Shown: positions 1-13,110, numbered from the stretch's first letter. The stretch is DNA of 64,000 bases from Calliopsis andreniformis (GCF_051401765.1 NW_027480480.1:1860001-1924000); one strand, 5' to 3'. The notes: a model not told the origin generated them from the letters alone. Program-made: numbers and translations.

Positions 1-1066
1 TGAGGATTGAAGGTTGAGGATTGTGGATTGAGGATTGAGGATTGAGGATTGAATATTGAGTATTGGGGACTGAGTGTTGAGGGTTGAGTGATGAGAATTG
101 ATGTTTGTGGATAGAGATTTGAAGATTGCAAATTCAGTATTGAGTATTGAAAACTGTGAATTGACGACATTCTATTGAGGATTGAGGTTTCACAACTGAT
201 TGTTGAGGACTGAGGGCTGAAGATTGAGGATTCAGTATTGAGGATTCAGGATTGAGGTTGGAGGACAGAGGATTGAGGATTGAGGATTGAGGATTGAGAA
301 TTGAGGATTGAGGATTGAATATTGAGGATTGGGTGTTGAGGATTGAACATTGAGGATTGAGGATTAAGGATTGCGAACTGAGGATTGAGGATTGAGGATT
401 GAAGATTGAGGATTGGGCATTGAGGATTGAGGATTGAGTATTGAGGATTGAGGATTGAAGATTGAGTATTGAGGATTGAAGATTGAGGATTGAGGATTGA
501 GGATTGAGGATTGAGGATTGAGGATTGAAGATTGAATATTGATGATTGAAGATTGAGGATTGAGGATTGAGGTTTATGGATTGAGGACGAGGACTGAGGG
601 TTGGATATTGATGTTTGAGGTCTGAAGGTTGAGGATAGAGGATTGAGGATTGAGAATTGAGGATTGAGGATTGATGATTGTAGATTGAGTATTGGGTATT
701 GAGGATTGAAGAATGAGGGTTGAGGACTGAGGATTGAGGATTGAGGATTGAGGATTGTGGACTGAAGATTCAGTATTGAGGATCGAATATTGAGAGTTGA
801 GGATTGAGGATTGAACATTGAGGAATGAGTGCTGAGTGTTGAGTGGTGAAAATTGATGTTTGTGGATACAGGTTGGAAGATTGCAGATTGAGCATTGAGT
901 ACTGAAAGCTGTGAATTGAGGATATTCTATTGAGGATCGAGGAATGACAGCTGATTGTTGAGTACTGAGGGCTGAAGATTGAGGATTTAGGATTGAGGAT
1001 TCAGAATTGAGGTTTGATGACTGAGGATTGAGGATTGAAGATTGAGGATTGAGGATTGAGGATTGA
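1..1066 (+). repeat. Mosaic segment, copy of 10,054-11,106
   Basis: This segment carries A landmarks at 169 (GACGAC type) and 924 (GAGGAT type). It aligns with 10,054-11,106 at an offset of 10,053 up to about 250, then 10,039, so the left copy holds 14 bp (two heptamers) more. The match ends at about 1066, where this copy continues GAAGACTGAGG and the other has GAGTGTTCAGG. The sequence is already inside the array at base 1. Confidence 0.8.
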
Positions 1067-2640
1067 AGACTGAGGATTGGGTATTGAGGATTGAATATTG
1101 AGGATTGAGGATTGAGGATTGACTGTTGAAGATTGAGGATTGGGGACTGAGTGCTGAGGGTTGAATGATGAGAATTAATGTTTGTGGATAGAGATTTGAA
1201 GATTGCAGATTGAGTATTGAGTATTGAAAACTGTGAATTGATTATATTCTATTGAGGATTGAGAATTGACAACTGATTGTTGAGAACTGAGTTCTGAAGG
1301 TTGAGGATTCAGGATTGAGGATTCAGCTTTGAGTTTTGAGGACTGAGGATTGAGGATTGAGGATTGAGGACTGAGGATTGAGGATTGAAGATTGAGGATT
1401 GAGGATTGAGGATTGAGGGTTGAATATTGAGTATTGAGGATTGAAGATTGAGGATTGAGGATTGAGGATTGAGGATTGAGGACGAGGACTGACGGTCGAG
1501 GATTGAGGTTTGAGTTTTGAGAATAGAGAATTTAGGATTGAGGATTGAGGATGAGGGCTGCGGGGTGAGGATTGAGGTTTGAGGACTGAGGAGTGAGGAT
1601 TGAGGATTGAGTATTGAGGATTGAGGATTGATAGTTGAGAATTGAGGATTGAGGATTGAAGATTGATTGCTGAGGATTGAAGATTGAGGGTTGAGGGTTG
1701 ATAATTGAGGATTGAGGATGAGGTCCGAGGCCTGAGGATTGAGGTTTGAGGGCTGAGAACTGAGAATTGAGGATTGAGGATTGACGATTGAAGATTGAGT
1801 ATTGATGATTGAAGACTGCCGATTGAGGATTGAGGATTGAGGATTGGGTATTGAGGATTGAAGAATGAGGATTGAGGAATGAGGATTGAGGATTGAGGAT
1901 TGAATTTGAATATTGAGGATTGAAGCCTGACGATTGAGGATTGAGAATTGAGGGTTGAGGATTGAGGACGGAGGTTTGAAGATTGAGTATTGAGGATTCA
2001 AGGCTGATGTTTGAGGTTTGAGGACTGAGGATTGAGGATTGAGTATTGAGGATTGAGGATTGAGGATTGAGGATTGAGGATTGAGTATTGAGGATTGGGT
2101 ATTGCGGATTGAACATTGAGGATTGAGTATTGAGGATTGAGGATTGAGGATTGGGGACTGAGGATTGAATATTGATGATTGAAGAATGAGGATTGATAAT
2201 TGATTGTTGTGGATTGAGGACGAGGACTGAGGGTTGAGTATTGATGTTTGAGGTCTGAGGATTGAGGATTGAGGATTGAGGATTGAGAATTGAGGATCGA
2301 GGATTGAGGATTGAAGATTGAGGATTGTGTATTGAGGATTGAAGAATGAGGATTGAGGATTGAGGATTGAGGATTGAGGATTGAAGACTGAGTATTGATG
2401 ATTGAAGATTGAGGATTGAGGATTGAGGATTGAGGATTGAGGATTGAGGATTGAGTATTGAAGATTGAGAATTGAGGATTGAAGATTGAGGATTGAGGAT
2501 TGAGGATTGAGGATTGAGGATTGAGTATTGAAGATTGAGGGTTGGGGATTGAGGATCGACGATTGAGGATTGCGTATTGAGGATTGAGAATTGAGGATTG
2601 ATTATTGAAGATTGAGTATTGAGGATTCAAGATTGAGTAT
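1067..2640 (+). repeat. Mosaic segment with GATTAT-type A landmark
   Basis: This contains A at 1246 with GAGAACTGAGTTCTGAAGG downstream, the pattern also seen at 13,926, 20,494, 39,916 and 45,156. The part around 1.5-2.0 kb matches about 5.9-6.4 kb at an offset near 4380 (shared GAAGCCTGACG and GAGGACGGAGG motifs). The end, about 2,430-2,640, recurs at about 38,170-38,400 and 47,370-47,600. A variant of the GAAGACAGCCG motif (GAAGACTGCCG) is near 1,810. No gene is visible. Confidence 0.75.
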
Positions 2641-3340
2641 TGAGGATTGAGGATTGAGGATTGAGGATTGTGGATTGAGGATTGAGGATTGAGGATTGAA
2701 TATTGTGTATTGGGGACTGCGTGTTGAGGGTTGAGTGATGAGAATTGATGTTTGTGGTTAGAGATTTGAAGATTGCAGATTGAGTATTGAGTATTGAAAA
2801 CTGTGAATTGACGACATTCTATTGAGGATTGAGGTTTGACAACTGATTGTTGAGGACTGAGGGCTGAAGATTGAGGATTCAGTATTGAGGATTCAGGATT
2901 GAGGTTGGAGGACAGAGGATTGAGGATTGAGGATTGAGGATTGAGGATTGAGTATTGAGGATTGAGGATTGTGGATTGAAGACTGAATATTGATGATTGA
3001 AGATTGAGGATCGAGGATTGAGGGTTGTGGATTGAGGACGAGGACTGAGGGTTGAGTATTGATGTTTGAGGTCTGAGGATTGAGGATTGAAGGTTGTGAA
3101 TTGAGGATTGAGGATTGACGATTGAAGATTGAGGATTGAGGACTGAGGATTGAGGATTGAGGATGAGGGCTGAGGGTTGAGGATTGAGGGTTGAGGATTG
3201 AAGATTGAGTGTTGAGGATTGAAGATTGAGTATTGAGGATTGAAGATTGAGGTCTGAGGATTGAGGATTGAGGATTGAAGATTGAGGATTGGGTGTTGAG
3301 GATTGAAGAATGAGGATTGAGGATTAAGGATTGAGGATTG
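2641..3340 (+). repeat. Mosaic segment, copy of about 11,515-12,150
   Basis: A at 2816 has the rare GTGGTTAGAG variant in place of GTGGATAGAG. The same variant occurs before A at 11,691, and the two regions align at a constant offset of 8,875. No R landmark precedes this A. Homology weakens after the GATGAGGGCTGAGGG motif near 3,165. Confidence 0.78.
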
Positions 3341-4120
3341 AGGATTGAAGATTTAAGATTGAGTATTGAGGATTGGAGATTGAGGATTGAGGATTGAGTA
3401 TTGAGAATTGAGGACTGATAGTTGAGTATTGAGGACTGAGGACTGAGGACTGAAGATTGAGTATTGAGGATTCAGAATTGAGGTTTGAGGACTGAGGATT
3501 GAGGATTGAGAATTGAGGATTGAGAATGAGGGCTGAGGGTTGAGGATTGATGTTTGAGGACTGAGGACCGTGGATTGAGGATTGAGAATTGAGGATTGCG
3601 GATTGAGGATTGAGTGTTGAGGAGTGAGAATTGAGGATTGAGGATTGAAGATTGAGGTTTGAGGATTGAAGAATGAGGGTTGAGGATTGAGGTTTGAGGA
3701 TTGAGGATTGCAGATTGAGTATTGAGGATTGAAGATTGATGGTTGAGGATTGAGGATTGAGTATTGAGCATTGAGGATTGAGGATTGAGGATTGAGGTTT
3801 GAAGATGGAGTATTGAGGATTGAAGATTGAGGTTTGAGGATTGAGGATTGAGGATTGAGGATTGAAGATTGAGGATTGTGGATTGAGAATTGACGATTGA
3901 GGATTGAGTGTTGAGGAGTGAGAATTGAGGATTGAGGATTGAAGATTGAGGTTTGAGGATTGAAGATTGAGTATTGATGATTGAAGATTGAGGATTGAAG
4001 AATGAGGACTGAGGATTGAGGATTGAGGATTGAGGATTGAGGATTAAGGATTGAAGATTGAGTATTGAGGATTGATGATTGGCGATCGAGGATTGAGAAT
4101 CGAGGATTGAGGATTGAGGA
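3341..4120 (+). repeat. L-type segment leading into R at 4082
   Basis: It starts with GAAGATTTAAGATTGAG and continues with GGAGATTGAGG and GACTGATAGTTGAG. This L motif also begins near 9,294, 13,263, 19,567, 25,753 and 39,253. The segment ends in R at 4082, which lies only 166 bp before the A core at 4248. That is 63 bp, or nine heptamers, shorter than the usual 229 bp. Confidence 0.72.
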
Positions 4121-5750
4121 TTGAGGATTGAAGATTGAGTATTGGGGACTGAGTGTTGAGGGTTGAGTGATGAGAATTGATGTTTGTGTATAGAGATTTG
4201 AAGATTGCAGATTGAGTATTGAGTATTGAAAACTGTGAATTGACGACATTCTATTGAGGATTGAGGTTTGACAACTGATTGTTGCGGACTGAGGGCTGAA
4301 GATTGAGGATTCAGTATTGAGGATTCAGGATTGAGGTTGGAGGACAGAGGATTGAGGATTGAGGGTTGAGGATTGAGGATTGAGTATTGAGGATTGAGGA
4401 TTGAGGATTGAAGACTGAATATTGAGGATTGAGGATGAGGGCTGAGGGTTGCGGGTTGTGGATTGAGGACGAGGACTGAGGGTTGAGTATTGATGTTTGA
4501 GGTCTGAGGATTGAGGATTGAAGGTTGAGAATTGAGGATTGAGGATTGAGGATTGAGGATTGAGGGTTGAGTGTTGAGGTTTGTGTAGTGAATCCTGAGA
4601 GTTCAGGGTATTCTATTGAGTATTGAGAATTGAGGATTGATGGTTGAGTATTGAGGATTGAGGATTGGGGATTGAAGATTGAGGATTGAGGATTGAGGAT
4701 TGAGGATTGAGGGTTGAGTGTTGAGGTTTGTGTATTGAATCCTGAGAGTTCAGGGTATTCTATTGAGTATTGAGAATTGAGGATTGATGGTTGAGTATTG
4801 AGGATTGAGGATTGGGGATTGAGGATTGAGTATTGAGGATTGAGGATTGAGGATTGAAGACTGAATATTGATGATTGAAGATTGAGGATCGAGGATTGAG
4901 GGTTCTGGATTGAGGACGAGGACTGAGGGTTGAGTATTGATGTTTGAGGTCTGAGGATTGAGGATTGAAGGTTGAGAATTGAGGATTGAGGATTGATGAT
5001 TGAAGATTGTGAATTGGGTGTTGAGGATTGAAGAATGAGGATTGAGGATTGAGGATTGAGGATTGAGGATTGAAGATTGAGTATTGCGGATTGAAGATTG
5101 AGGATTGAGTTCTGAGGATTGAGGATTGAGTATTGAGAGATTGAGGATTGGGTGTTGAGGATTGAAGATTGAGAATTGAGGATTGAGGATTGAGGATTGA
5201 GGATTGAAGATTGAGGATTGGGTATTGAGCATTGAACAATGATGATTGCGGATTGAGGACTGATGGTTGAGGATTGCAGATTGAGTATTGAGGATTGAAG
5301 ATTGAGGGTTGAGGATTGAGGATTGAGGATTGAGCATTGAGGATTGAGGATAGAGGATTGAGGATTGAAGATTGAGTATTGAGGATTGAAGATTGAGGAT
5401 TGAGGATTGAGTATTGAGGACTGAGGATTGAGGATTGAAGATTGAGTATTGAGTATTGAAGGTTGAGGATTGAGGGTTGAGTATTGAGGATTGAGGATTG
5501 AAGGTTGAGGATTGGGGACTGAGTGTTGAGGGTTGAGTGATGGGAATTGATGTTTGTGGATAGAAATTTGAAGATTGCAGATTGAGTATTGAGTATTGAA
5601 AACCGTGAATTGATGATATCCTATTGGGGATTGAGGATTGACGTCTGATTGTTCAGGTCTGAGGTCTGAAGATTGAGGATTCAGGATTGAGGATTCAGGA
5701 TTGAGGTTTGATGACTGAGGATTGAGGATTGAGGATTGTGGCATGAGGAT
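4121..5750 (+). repeat. 3,137-bp duplication, left copy
   Basis: Contains A at 4248 and 5618 and E at 4594 and 4741. It aligns with about 7,257-8,957 at offsets of 3,135-3,137. Shared private features include the GAGTTC form of E, a 147-bp local tandem duplication carrying E, and the GATGAT-type A with GACGTCTGATTGTTCAGG downstream. The A at 5618 is damaged: ATATCC instead of ATATTC. Confidence 0.85.
4564..4857 (+). repeat. 147-bp local tandem duplication around E
   Basis: The block beginning GGGTTGAGTGTTGAGG at 4564 starts again at 4711, 147 bp (21 heptamers) later, and each unit holds one E hairpin (4594 and 4741). The units differ at TGTAGTGAATCC versus TGTATTGAATCC. The same pair, with the same difference, occurs at 7,701 and 7,848, so this duplication predates the 3,137-bp one. 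Confidence 0.85.
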
Positions 5751-7256
5751 TGAGGATTGAGGATTGAAGATTGAGGATTGAGGATTGAGGATGAGGGCTG
5801 AGGGTTGAGGATTGAGGTTTGAGGTCTGAGGACTGAGGATTGAGGATTGAGAATTGAGGATTGAGGGTTGAAGATTGAAGATTGAGGATTGAGGATTGAA
5901 GATTGACGATTGGGTATTGAGGATTGAAGAATGAGGATTCAGGATTGAGTATTGAGGATTGAGGATTGAAGATTGAGTATTGAGAATTGAAGATTGAGGA
6001 CTGAGGATTGAGGATTGACGATTGAGGATTGAGGATTGTAGGTTGAATATTGATGATTGAATATTGAGGATTGAGGATTGAGGTTTGTGGATTGAGGACG
6101 AGGACTGAGGGTTGAATATTGATGTTTGCGGTCTGAGGATTGAGGATTGAGGATTGAGGATTGAGAATTGAGGATTGAGGATTGAGGATTGAAGATTGAG
6201 GTTTGGGTATTGAGGATTGAGGATTGGGTATTGAGGATTGAAGAATGAGGATTGAGGAATGAGGATTGAGGATTGAGGATTGAAATTGAGTATTGAGGAT
6301 CGAAGCCTGACGATTGAGGATTGAGGATTGAGGGTTGAGGATTGAGAACGGAGGTTTGAAGATTGAGTATTGAGGATTCAAGGCTGATGTTTGAGGTTTG
6401 AGAACTGAGGATTAAGGATTGAGGGTTGAGGATTGAGGATTGAGTATTGAGGATTGAGGATTGAGGATTGAAGACTGAATATTGAGGATTGAGGATGAGG
6501 GCTGAGGTTTGAGGGTTGTGGATTGAGGACGAGGACTGAGGGTTGAGTATTGATGTTTGAGGACTGAGGATTGAGGATTGAAGGTTGAGAATTGAGGATT
6601 GAGGATTGAGGATTGAGGGTTGAGTGTTGAGGTTTGTGTATTGAATCCTGAGAGTTCAGGGTATTCTATTGAGTATTGAGAATTGAGGATTGATGGTTGA
6701 GTATTGAGGATTGAGGATTGCGGATTGAGGATTGTGTATTGAGGATTGAGGATTGAGGATTGAAGGCTGAATATTGATGATTGAAGATTGAGGATCGAGG
6801 ATTGAGGGTTGTGGATTGAGGACGAGGACTGAGGGTTGAGTATTGATGTTTGAGGTCTGAGGATTGAGGATTGAAGGTTGAGAATTGAGGATTGAGGATT
6901 GATGATTGAAGATTGTGGATTGGGTGTTGAGGATTGAAGAATGACTATTGAGGATTGAGGATTGAGGATTGAGGATTGAAGATTGAGTATTGCGGATTGA
7001 AGATTGAGGATTGAGTTCTGAGGATTGAGGATTGAGTATTGAGAGATTGAGGATTGGGTGTTGAGGATTGAAGATTGAGGATTGAGGATTGAGGATTGAG
7101 GATTGAGGATTGAGGATTAAGGATTGAAGGTTGAGTATTGAGGATTGATGATTGGCGATCGAGGATTGAGAATCGAGGATTGAGGATTGAGGATTGAGGA
7201 TTGAAGATTGAGTATTGAGGATTGAAGGTTGAGGATTGTGGATTGAGGATTGAGGA
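5751..7256 (+). repeat. Mosaic spacer between the 3,137-bp copies
   Basis: Contains E at 6647 and R at 7155. The part around 6,430-6,650 resembles 4,370-4,600, with the shared motif GAAGACTGAATATTGAGG. Around 5,900-6,400 it resembles 1.5-2.0 kb. The R at 7155 leads to A at 7383 with 228-bp spacing, one base short of the usual 229. Confidence 0.7.
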
Positions 7257-8881
7257 TTGAGGATTGAATATTGAGTATTGGGGACTGAGTGTTGAGGGTT
7301 GCGTGATGAGAATTGATGTTTGTGGATAGAGATTTGAAGATTGCAGATTGAGTATTGAGTATTGAAAACTGTGAATTGACGACATTCTGTTGAGGATTGA
7401 GGTTTGACAACTGATTGTTGAGGACTGAGGGCTGAAGATTGAGGATTCAGTATTGAGGATTCAGGATTGAGGTTGGAGGACAGAGGATTGAGGATTGAGG
7501 GTTGAGGATTGAGGATTGAGTATTGAGGATTGAGGATTGAGGATTGAAGACTGAATATTGATGATTGAAGATTGAGGATCGAGGATTGAGGGTTGTGGAC
7601 TGAGGACGAGGACTGAGGGTTGAGTATTGATGTTTGGGGTCTGAGGATTGAGGATTGAAGGTTGAGAATTGAGGATTGAGGATTGAGGATTGAGGATTGA
7701 GGGTTGAGTGTTGAGGTTTGTGTAGTGAATCCTGAGAGTTCAGGGTATTCTATTGAGTATTGAGAATTGAGGATTGATGGTTGAGTATTGAGGATTGAGG
7801 ATTGGGGATTGAAGATTGAGGATTGAGGATTGAGGATTGAGGATTGAGGGTTGAGTGTTGAGGTTTGTGTATTGAATCCTGAGAGTTCAGGGTATTCTAT
7901 TGAGTATTGAGAATTGAGGATTGATGGTTGAGTATTGAGGATTGAGGATTGGGGATTGAGGATTGAGTATTGAGGATTGAGAATTGAGGATTGAAGACTG
8001 AATATTGATGATTGAAGGTTGAGGATCGAGGATTGAGGGTTCTGGATTGAGGACGAGGACTGAGGGTTGAGTATTGATGTTTGAGGTCTGAGGATTGAGG
8101 ATTGAAGGTTGAGAATTGAGGATTGAGGATTGATGATTGAAGATTGTGAATTGGGTGTTGAGGATTGAAGAATGAGGATTGAGGATTGAGGATTGAGGAT
8201 TGAGGATTGAAGATTGAGTATTGCGGATTGAAGATTGAGGATTGAGTTCTGAGGATTGAGGATTGAGTATTGAGAGATTGAGGATTGGGTGTTGAGGATT
8301 GAAGATTGAGGATTGAGGATTGAGGATTGAGGATTGAGGATTGAAGATTGAGGATTGGGTATTGAGGATTGAACAATGAGGATTGCGGATTGAGGACTGA
8401 TGGTTGAGGATTGCAGATTGAGTATTGAGGATTGAAGATTGAGGGTTGAGGATTGAGGATTGAGGATTGAGCATTGAGGATTGAGGATAGAGGATTGAGG
8501 ATTGAAGATTGAGTATTGAGGATTGAAGATTGAGGATTGAGGATTGAGTATTGAAGACTGAGGATTGAGGATTGAAGATTGAGTATTGAGTATTGAAGGT
8601 TGAGGATTGAGGGTTGAGTATTGAGGATTGAGGATTGAAGGTTGAGGATTGGGGACTGAGTGTTGAGGGTTGAGTGATGGGAATTGATGTTTGTGGATAG
8701 AAATTTGAAGATTGCAGATTGAGTATTGAGTATTGAAAACTGTGAACTGATGATATTCTATTGAGGATTGAGGATTGACGTCTGATTGTTCAGGTCTGAG
8801 GTCTGAAGATTGAGGATTCAGGATTGAGGATTCTGGATTGAGGTTTGATGACTGAGGATTGAGGATTGAGGATTGAGGCAT
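6656..8881 (-). other. Longest open frame (741 codons) of SSILNPQ repeats; not considered a gene
   Basis: This is the longest uninterrupted minus-strand frame. The product would be about one hundred variants of the heptapeptide SSILNPQ. It has no recognisable domain, signal peptide or membrane segment, a proline in most heptads (unfavourable for a coiled coil), and only short interruptions at the A and E landmarks. Its stop is a GATTCAGG-type variant (TCA on the + strand), one of the units scattered through the array. Other long frames of the same nature are 61,487-63,205, 54,939-56,648, 33,481-35,034 and the 488-codon frames ending at 22,274, 28,460, 32,007, 49,437 and 52,984. Openness follows from the heptamer itself. 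I see no promoter, intron signal or codon preference; translation cannot be excluded, but nothing supports it. Confidence 0.85.
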
Positions 8882-8957
8882 GAGGATTGAGGATTGAGGA
8901 TTGAAGATTGAGGATTGAGGATTCAGGATGAGGGCTGAGGGTTGAGGATTGAGGTTT
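7257..8957 (+). repeat. 3,137-bp duplication, right copy
   Basis: Contains A at 7383 and 8755 and E at 7731 and 7878. Substitutions separate it from the left copy at many sites, so the duplication is older than the 6,186-bp one. At about 8,957 the sequence jumps: GAGGTTTG is followed by TAGGTTGAATATTG, which matches the region near 6,050. This suggests a deletion of about 240 bp relative to the left copy. Confidence 0.83.
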
Positions 8958-10053
8958 GTAGGTTGAATATTGATGATTGAATATTGAGGATTGAGGATTG
9001 AGGTTTGTGGATTGAGGACGAGGACTGAGGGTTGAATATTGATGTTTGCGGTCTGAGGATTGAGGATTGAGGATTGAGGATTGAGAATTGAGGATTGAGG
9101 ATTGAGGATTGAAGACTGAGGATTGGGTATTGAGGATTCAACATTGAGGATTGAGGGTTGAGGATTGAGTATTGAGGATTGAAGATTGAGGATTGAGGTC
9201 TGAGGATTGAGGATTGAGGATTGAAGATTGAGGATTGGGTGTTGAGGACTGAAGAATGAGGATTGAGGATTGAGGATTGAGGACTGAGGATTGAAGATTT
9301 AAGATTGAGTATTGAGGATTGGAGATTGAGGATTGAGGATTGAGTATTGAGAATTGAGGACTGATAGTTGAGTATTGAGGACTGAGGATTGAGGATTGAA
9401 GATTGAGGATTCAGAATTGAGGTTTGAGGACTGAGAATTGAGGATTGAGGATTGAGGATTGAGAATGAGGGCTGAGGGTTGAGGATTGATGTTCGAGGAC
9501 TGAGGACTGAGGATTGAGGATTGAGAATTGAGGATTGAGGATTGAGGATTGAGTGTTGAGGAGTGAGAATTGAGGATTGAGGATTGAAGATTGAGGGTTG
9601 AGGATTGAGGATTGAGTATTGAGCATTGAGGATTCAGGATTGAGGATTGATGATTGAAGATGGAGTATTGAGGATTGAAGATTGAGGGTTGAGGATTGAG
9701 GATTGAGGATTGAGGATTGAAGATAGAGGATTGGGGATTGAGAATTGACGATTGAGGATTGAGTGTTGAGGATTGAGAATTGAGGATTGAGGATTGAAGA
9801 TTGAGGTTTGAGGATTGAAGATTGAGTATTCATGATTGAAGGTTGAGGATTGAAGAATGAGGACTGAGGATTGAGGATTGAGGATTAAGGATTGAAGATT
9901 GAGTATTGAGGATTGATGATTGGCGATCGAGGATTGAGCATCGAGGATTGAGGATTGAGGATTGAGGATTGAAGATTGAGGGTTGAGGATTGAGGATTGA
10001 GTATTGAGCATTGAGGATTCAGGATTGAGGATTGATGATTGAAGATTGAGTAT
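8958..10053 (+). repeat. L-type mosaic segment
   Basis: The GATTCAACATTGAGG motif near 9,140 and the L motif near 9,294 are shared with about 13.1-13.4 kb and 39.1-39.4 kb. R at 9923 is followed by A at 10222, a spacing of 299 bp. That is the usual 229 bp plus 70 bp, an insertion of exactly ten heptamers. Confidence 0.72.
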
Positions 10054-11106
10054 TGAGGATTGAAGGTTGAGGATTGTGGATTGAGGATTGAGGATTGAGG
10101 ATTGAATATTGAGTATTGGGGACTGAGTGTTGAGGGTTGAGTGATGATAATTGATGTTTGTGGATAGAGATTTGAAGATTGCAGATTGAGTATTGAGTAT
10201 TGAAAACTGTGAATTGACGACATTCTATTGAGGATTGAGGTTTGACAACTGATTGTTGAGGACTGAGGGCTGAAGATTGAGGATTCAGTATTGAGGATTC
10301 AGGATTGAGGTTGGAGGACAGAGGATTGAAGATTGAGGATTGAGAATTGAGGATTGAGGATTGAGGATTGAATATTGAGGATTGGGTGTTGAGGATTGAG
10401 GATTGAGGATTGCGAACTGAGGATTGAGGATTGAGGATTGAAGATTGAGGATTGGGCATTGAGGATTGAGGATTGAGTATTGAGGATTGAGGATTGAAGA
10501 TTGAGTATTGAGGATTGAAGATTGAGGATTGAGGATTGAGGATTGAGGATTGAGGATTGAGGATTGAAGATTGAATATTGATGATTGAAGATTGAGGATT
10601 GAGGATTGAGGTTTATGGATTGAGGACGGGGACTGAGGGTTGGATATTGATGTTTGAGGTCTGAAGATTGAGGATAGAGGATTGAGGATTGAGAATTGAG
10701 GATTGAGGACTGATGATTGAAGATTGAGTATTGGGTATTGAGGATTTAAGAATGAGGGTTGAGGACTGAGGATTGAGGATTGAGGATTGAGGATTGTGGA
10801 CTGAAGATTCAGTATTGAGGATCGAATATTGAGAGTTGAGGATTGAGGATTGAACATTGAGGAATGAGTGCTGAGTGTTGAGTGGTGAAAATTGATGTTT
10901 GTGGATACAGGTTGGAAGATTGCAGATTGAGTATTGAGTATTGAAAGCTGTGAATTGAGGATATTCTATTGAGGATTGAGGAATGACAGCTGATTGTTGA
11001 GTACTGTGGGCTGAAGGTTGAGGATTCAGGATTGAGGATTCAGAATTGAGGTTTGATGACTGAGGATTGAGGATTGAAGATTGAGGATTGAGGATTGAGG
11101 ATTGAG
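10054..11106 (+). repeat. Mosaic segment, copy of 1-1,066
   Basis: A at 10222 (GACGAC) and 10963 (GAGGAT) match those at 169 and 924. It has two heptamers fewer than the left copy. Downstream of 11,106 it joins material of the GAGTGTTCAGGAGTGAG type. Confidence 0.8.
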
Positions 11107-13110
11107 TGTTCAGGAGTGAGAATTGAGGATTGAGGATTGAAGATTGAGGTTTGAGAATTGAAGAGTGAGGGTTGAGGATTGAGGTTTGAGGATTGAGGAT
11201 TGCAGATTGAGTATTGAGGACTGAAGATTGAGGGTTGAGGATTGAGTATTGAGTATTGAGCATTGAGGATTGAGGATTTAGGATTGAGGATTGAAGATGG
11301 AGTAATGAGGATTGAAGATTGAGGGTTGAGGATTGAGGATTGAGGATTGAGGATTGAAGATTGAGGATTGGGTATTGAGAATTGACGATTGAGGATTGAG
11401 TGTTGAGGAGTGAGAATTGAGGATTAAGGATTGAAGATTGAGTATTGAGGATTGATGATTGGCGATCGAGGATTGAGAATCGAGGAATGAGGATTGAGGA
11501 TTGAGGATTGAAGATTGAGTATTGAGGATTGAAGGTTGAGGATTGTGGATTGAGGATTGAGGATTGAGGATTGAATATTGAGTATTGGAGACTGCGTGTT
11601 GAGGGTTGAGTGATGAGAATTGATGTTTGTGGTTAGAGATTTGAAGATTGCAGATTGAGTATTGAGTATTGAAAACTGTGAATTGACGACATTCTATTGA
11701 GGATTGAGGTTTGACAACTGATTGTTGAGGACTGAGGGCTGAAGATTGAGGATTCAGTATTGAGGATTCAGGATTGAGGTTGGAGGACAGAGGATTGAGG
11801 ATTGAGGATTGAGGATTGAGGATTGAGTATTGAGGATTGAGGATTGTGGATTGAAGACTGAATATTGATGATTGAAGATTGAGGATCGAGGATTGAGGGT
11901 TGTGGATTGAGGACGAGGACTGAGGGTTGAGTATTGATGTTTGAGGTCTGAGGATTGAGGATTGAAGGTTGAGAATTGAGGATTGAGGATTGACGATTGA
12001 AGATTGAGGATTGAGGACTGAGGATTGAGGATTGAGGATGAGGGCTGAGGGTTGAGGATTGATGGTTGAGGATTGAAGATTGAGTATTGAGGATTGAAGA
12101 TTGAGGATTGAGGATTGAGGATTGAGGATTGAGGATTGAGGATTGTAGGTTGAATATTGATGATTGAAGATTGAGGATTGAGGATTGAGGTTTGTGGATT
12201 GAGGACGAGGACTGAGGGTTGAGTATTGAGGATTGAGTTCTGAGGATTGAGGATTGAGGATTGAAGATTGAGGATTGGGTGTTGAGGATTGAAGATTGAG
12301 GATTGAGGATTGAGGATTGAGGATTGAGGATTGAAGATTGAGGATTGGGTATTGAGGATTGAACAATGAGGATTGCGGATTGAGGACTGATGGTTGAGGA
12401 TTGCAGATTGAGTATTGAGGATTGAAGATTGAGGGTTGCGGATTGAGGATTGAGGATTGAGCATTGAGGATTGAGGATAGAGGATTGAGGATTGAAGATT
12501 GAGTATTGAGGATTGAAGATTGAGGATTGAGGATTGAGTATTGAGGATTGAGGATTGGGGATTGAAGATTGAGTATTGAGTATTGAAGGTTGAGGGTTGA
12601 GGGTTGAGTATTGAGGATTGACGATTGAAGGTTGAGGATTGGGGACTGAGTGTTGAGGGTTGAGTGATGAGAATTGATGTTTGTGGATAGAAATTTGAAG
12701 ATTGCAGATTGAGTATTGAGTATTGAAAACTGTGAATTGATGATATTCTATTGAGGATTGAGGATTGACGTCTGATTGTTGAGGACTGAGGGCTGAAGAT
12801 TGAGGATTCAGGGTTGAGGATTCAGAATTGAAGTTTGAGGACAGAGGATTGAGGATTGAAGATTGAGGATTGAGGATTGAGAATTGAGGATTGAGGATTG
12901 AAGACTGAGGATTGGGTATTGAGGATTCAACATTGAGGATTGAGGGTTGAGGATTGAGGATTGAGGATTGACGATTGACGATTGAGGAATGAGGATGTGG
13001 GCTGAGGGTTGGGGATTGAGGTTTGAGGTCTGAGGACTGAGGATTGAGGATTGAGAATTGAGGATTGAGGATTGAGGATTGAAGATTGAGGATTGGGTGT
13101 TGAGGATTCA
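11107..13110 (+). repeat. Mosaic segment with two A subtypes
   Basis: R at 11462 and A at 11691 have the standard 229-bp spacing. About 11,515-12,150 matches 2,641-3,300 at an offset of 8,875. A at 12745 is the GATGAT type, without R. About 12,800-12,940 (GATTCAGGGTTGAGGATTC onwards) resembles the sequence after A at 38,916. Confidence 0.72.

Noticed and set aside
6656..8881. Similarity of SSILNPQ heptads to the RNA polymerase II C-terminal heptad or to a coiled coil
   Set aside because: The only resemblance is a seven-residue period with Ser and Pro. There is no Tyr-Ser-Pro pattern, and the regular Pro is unfavourable for a coiled coil.
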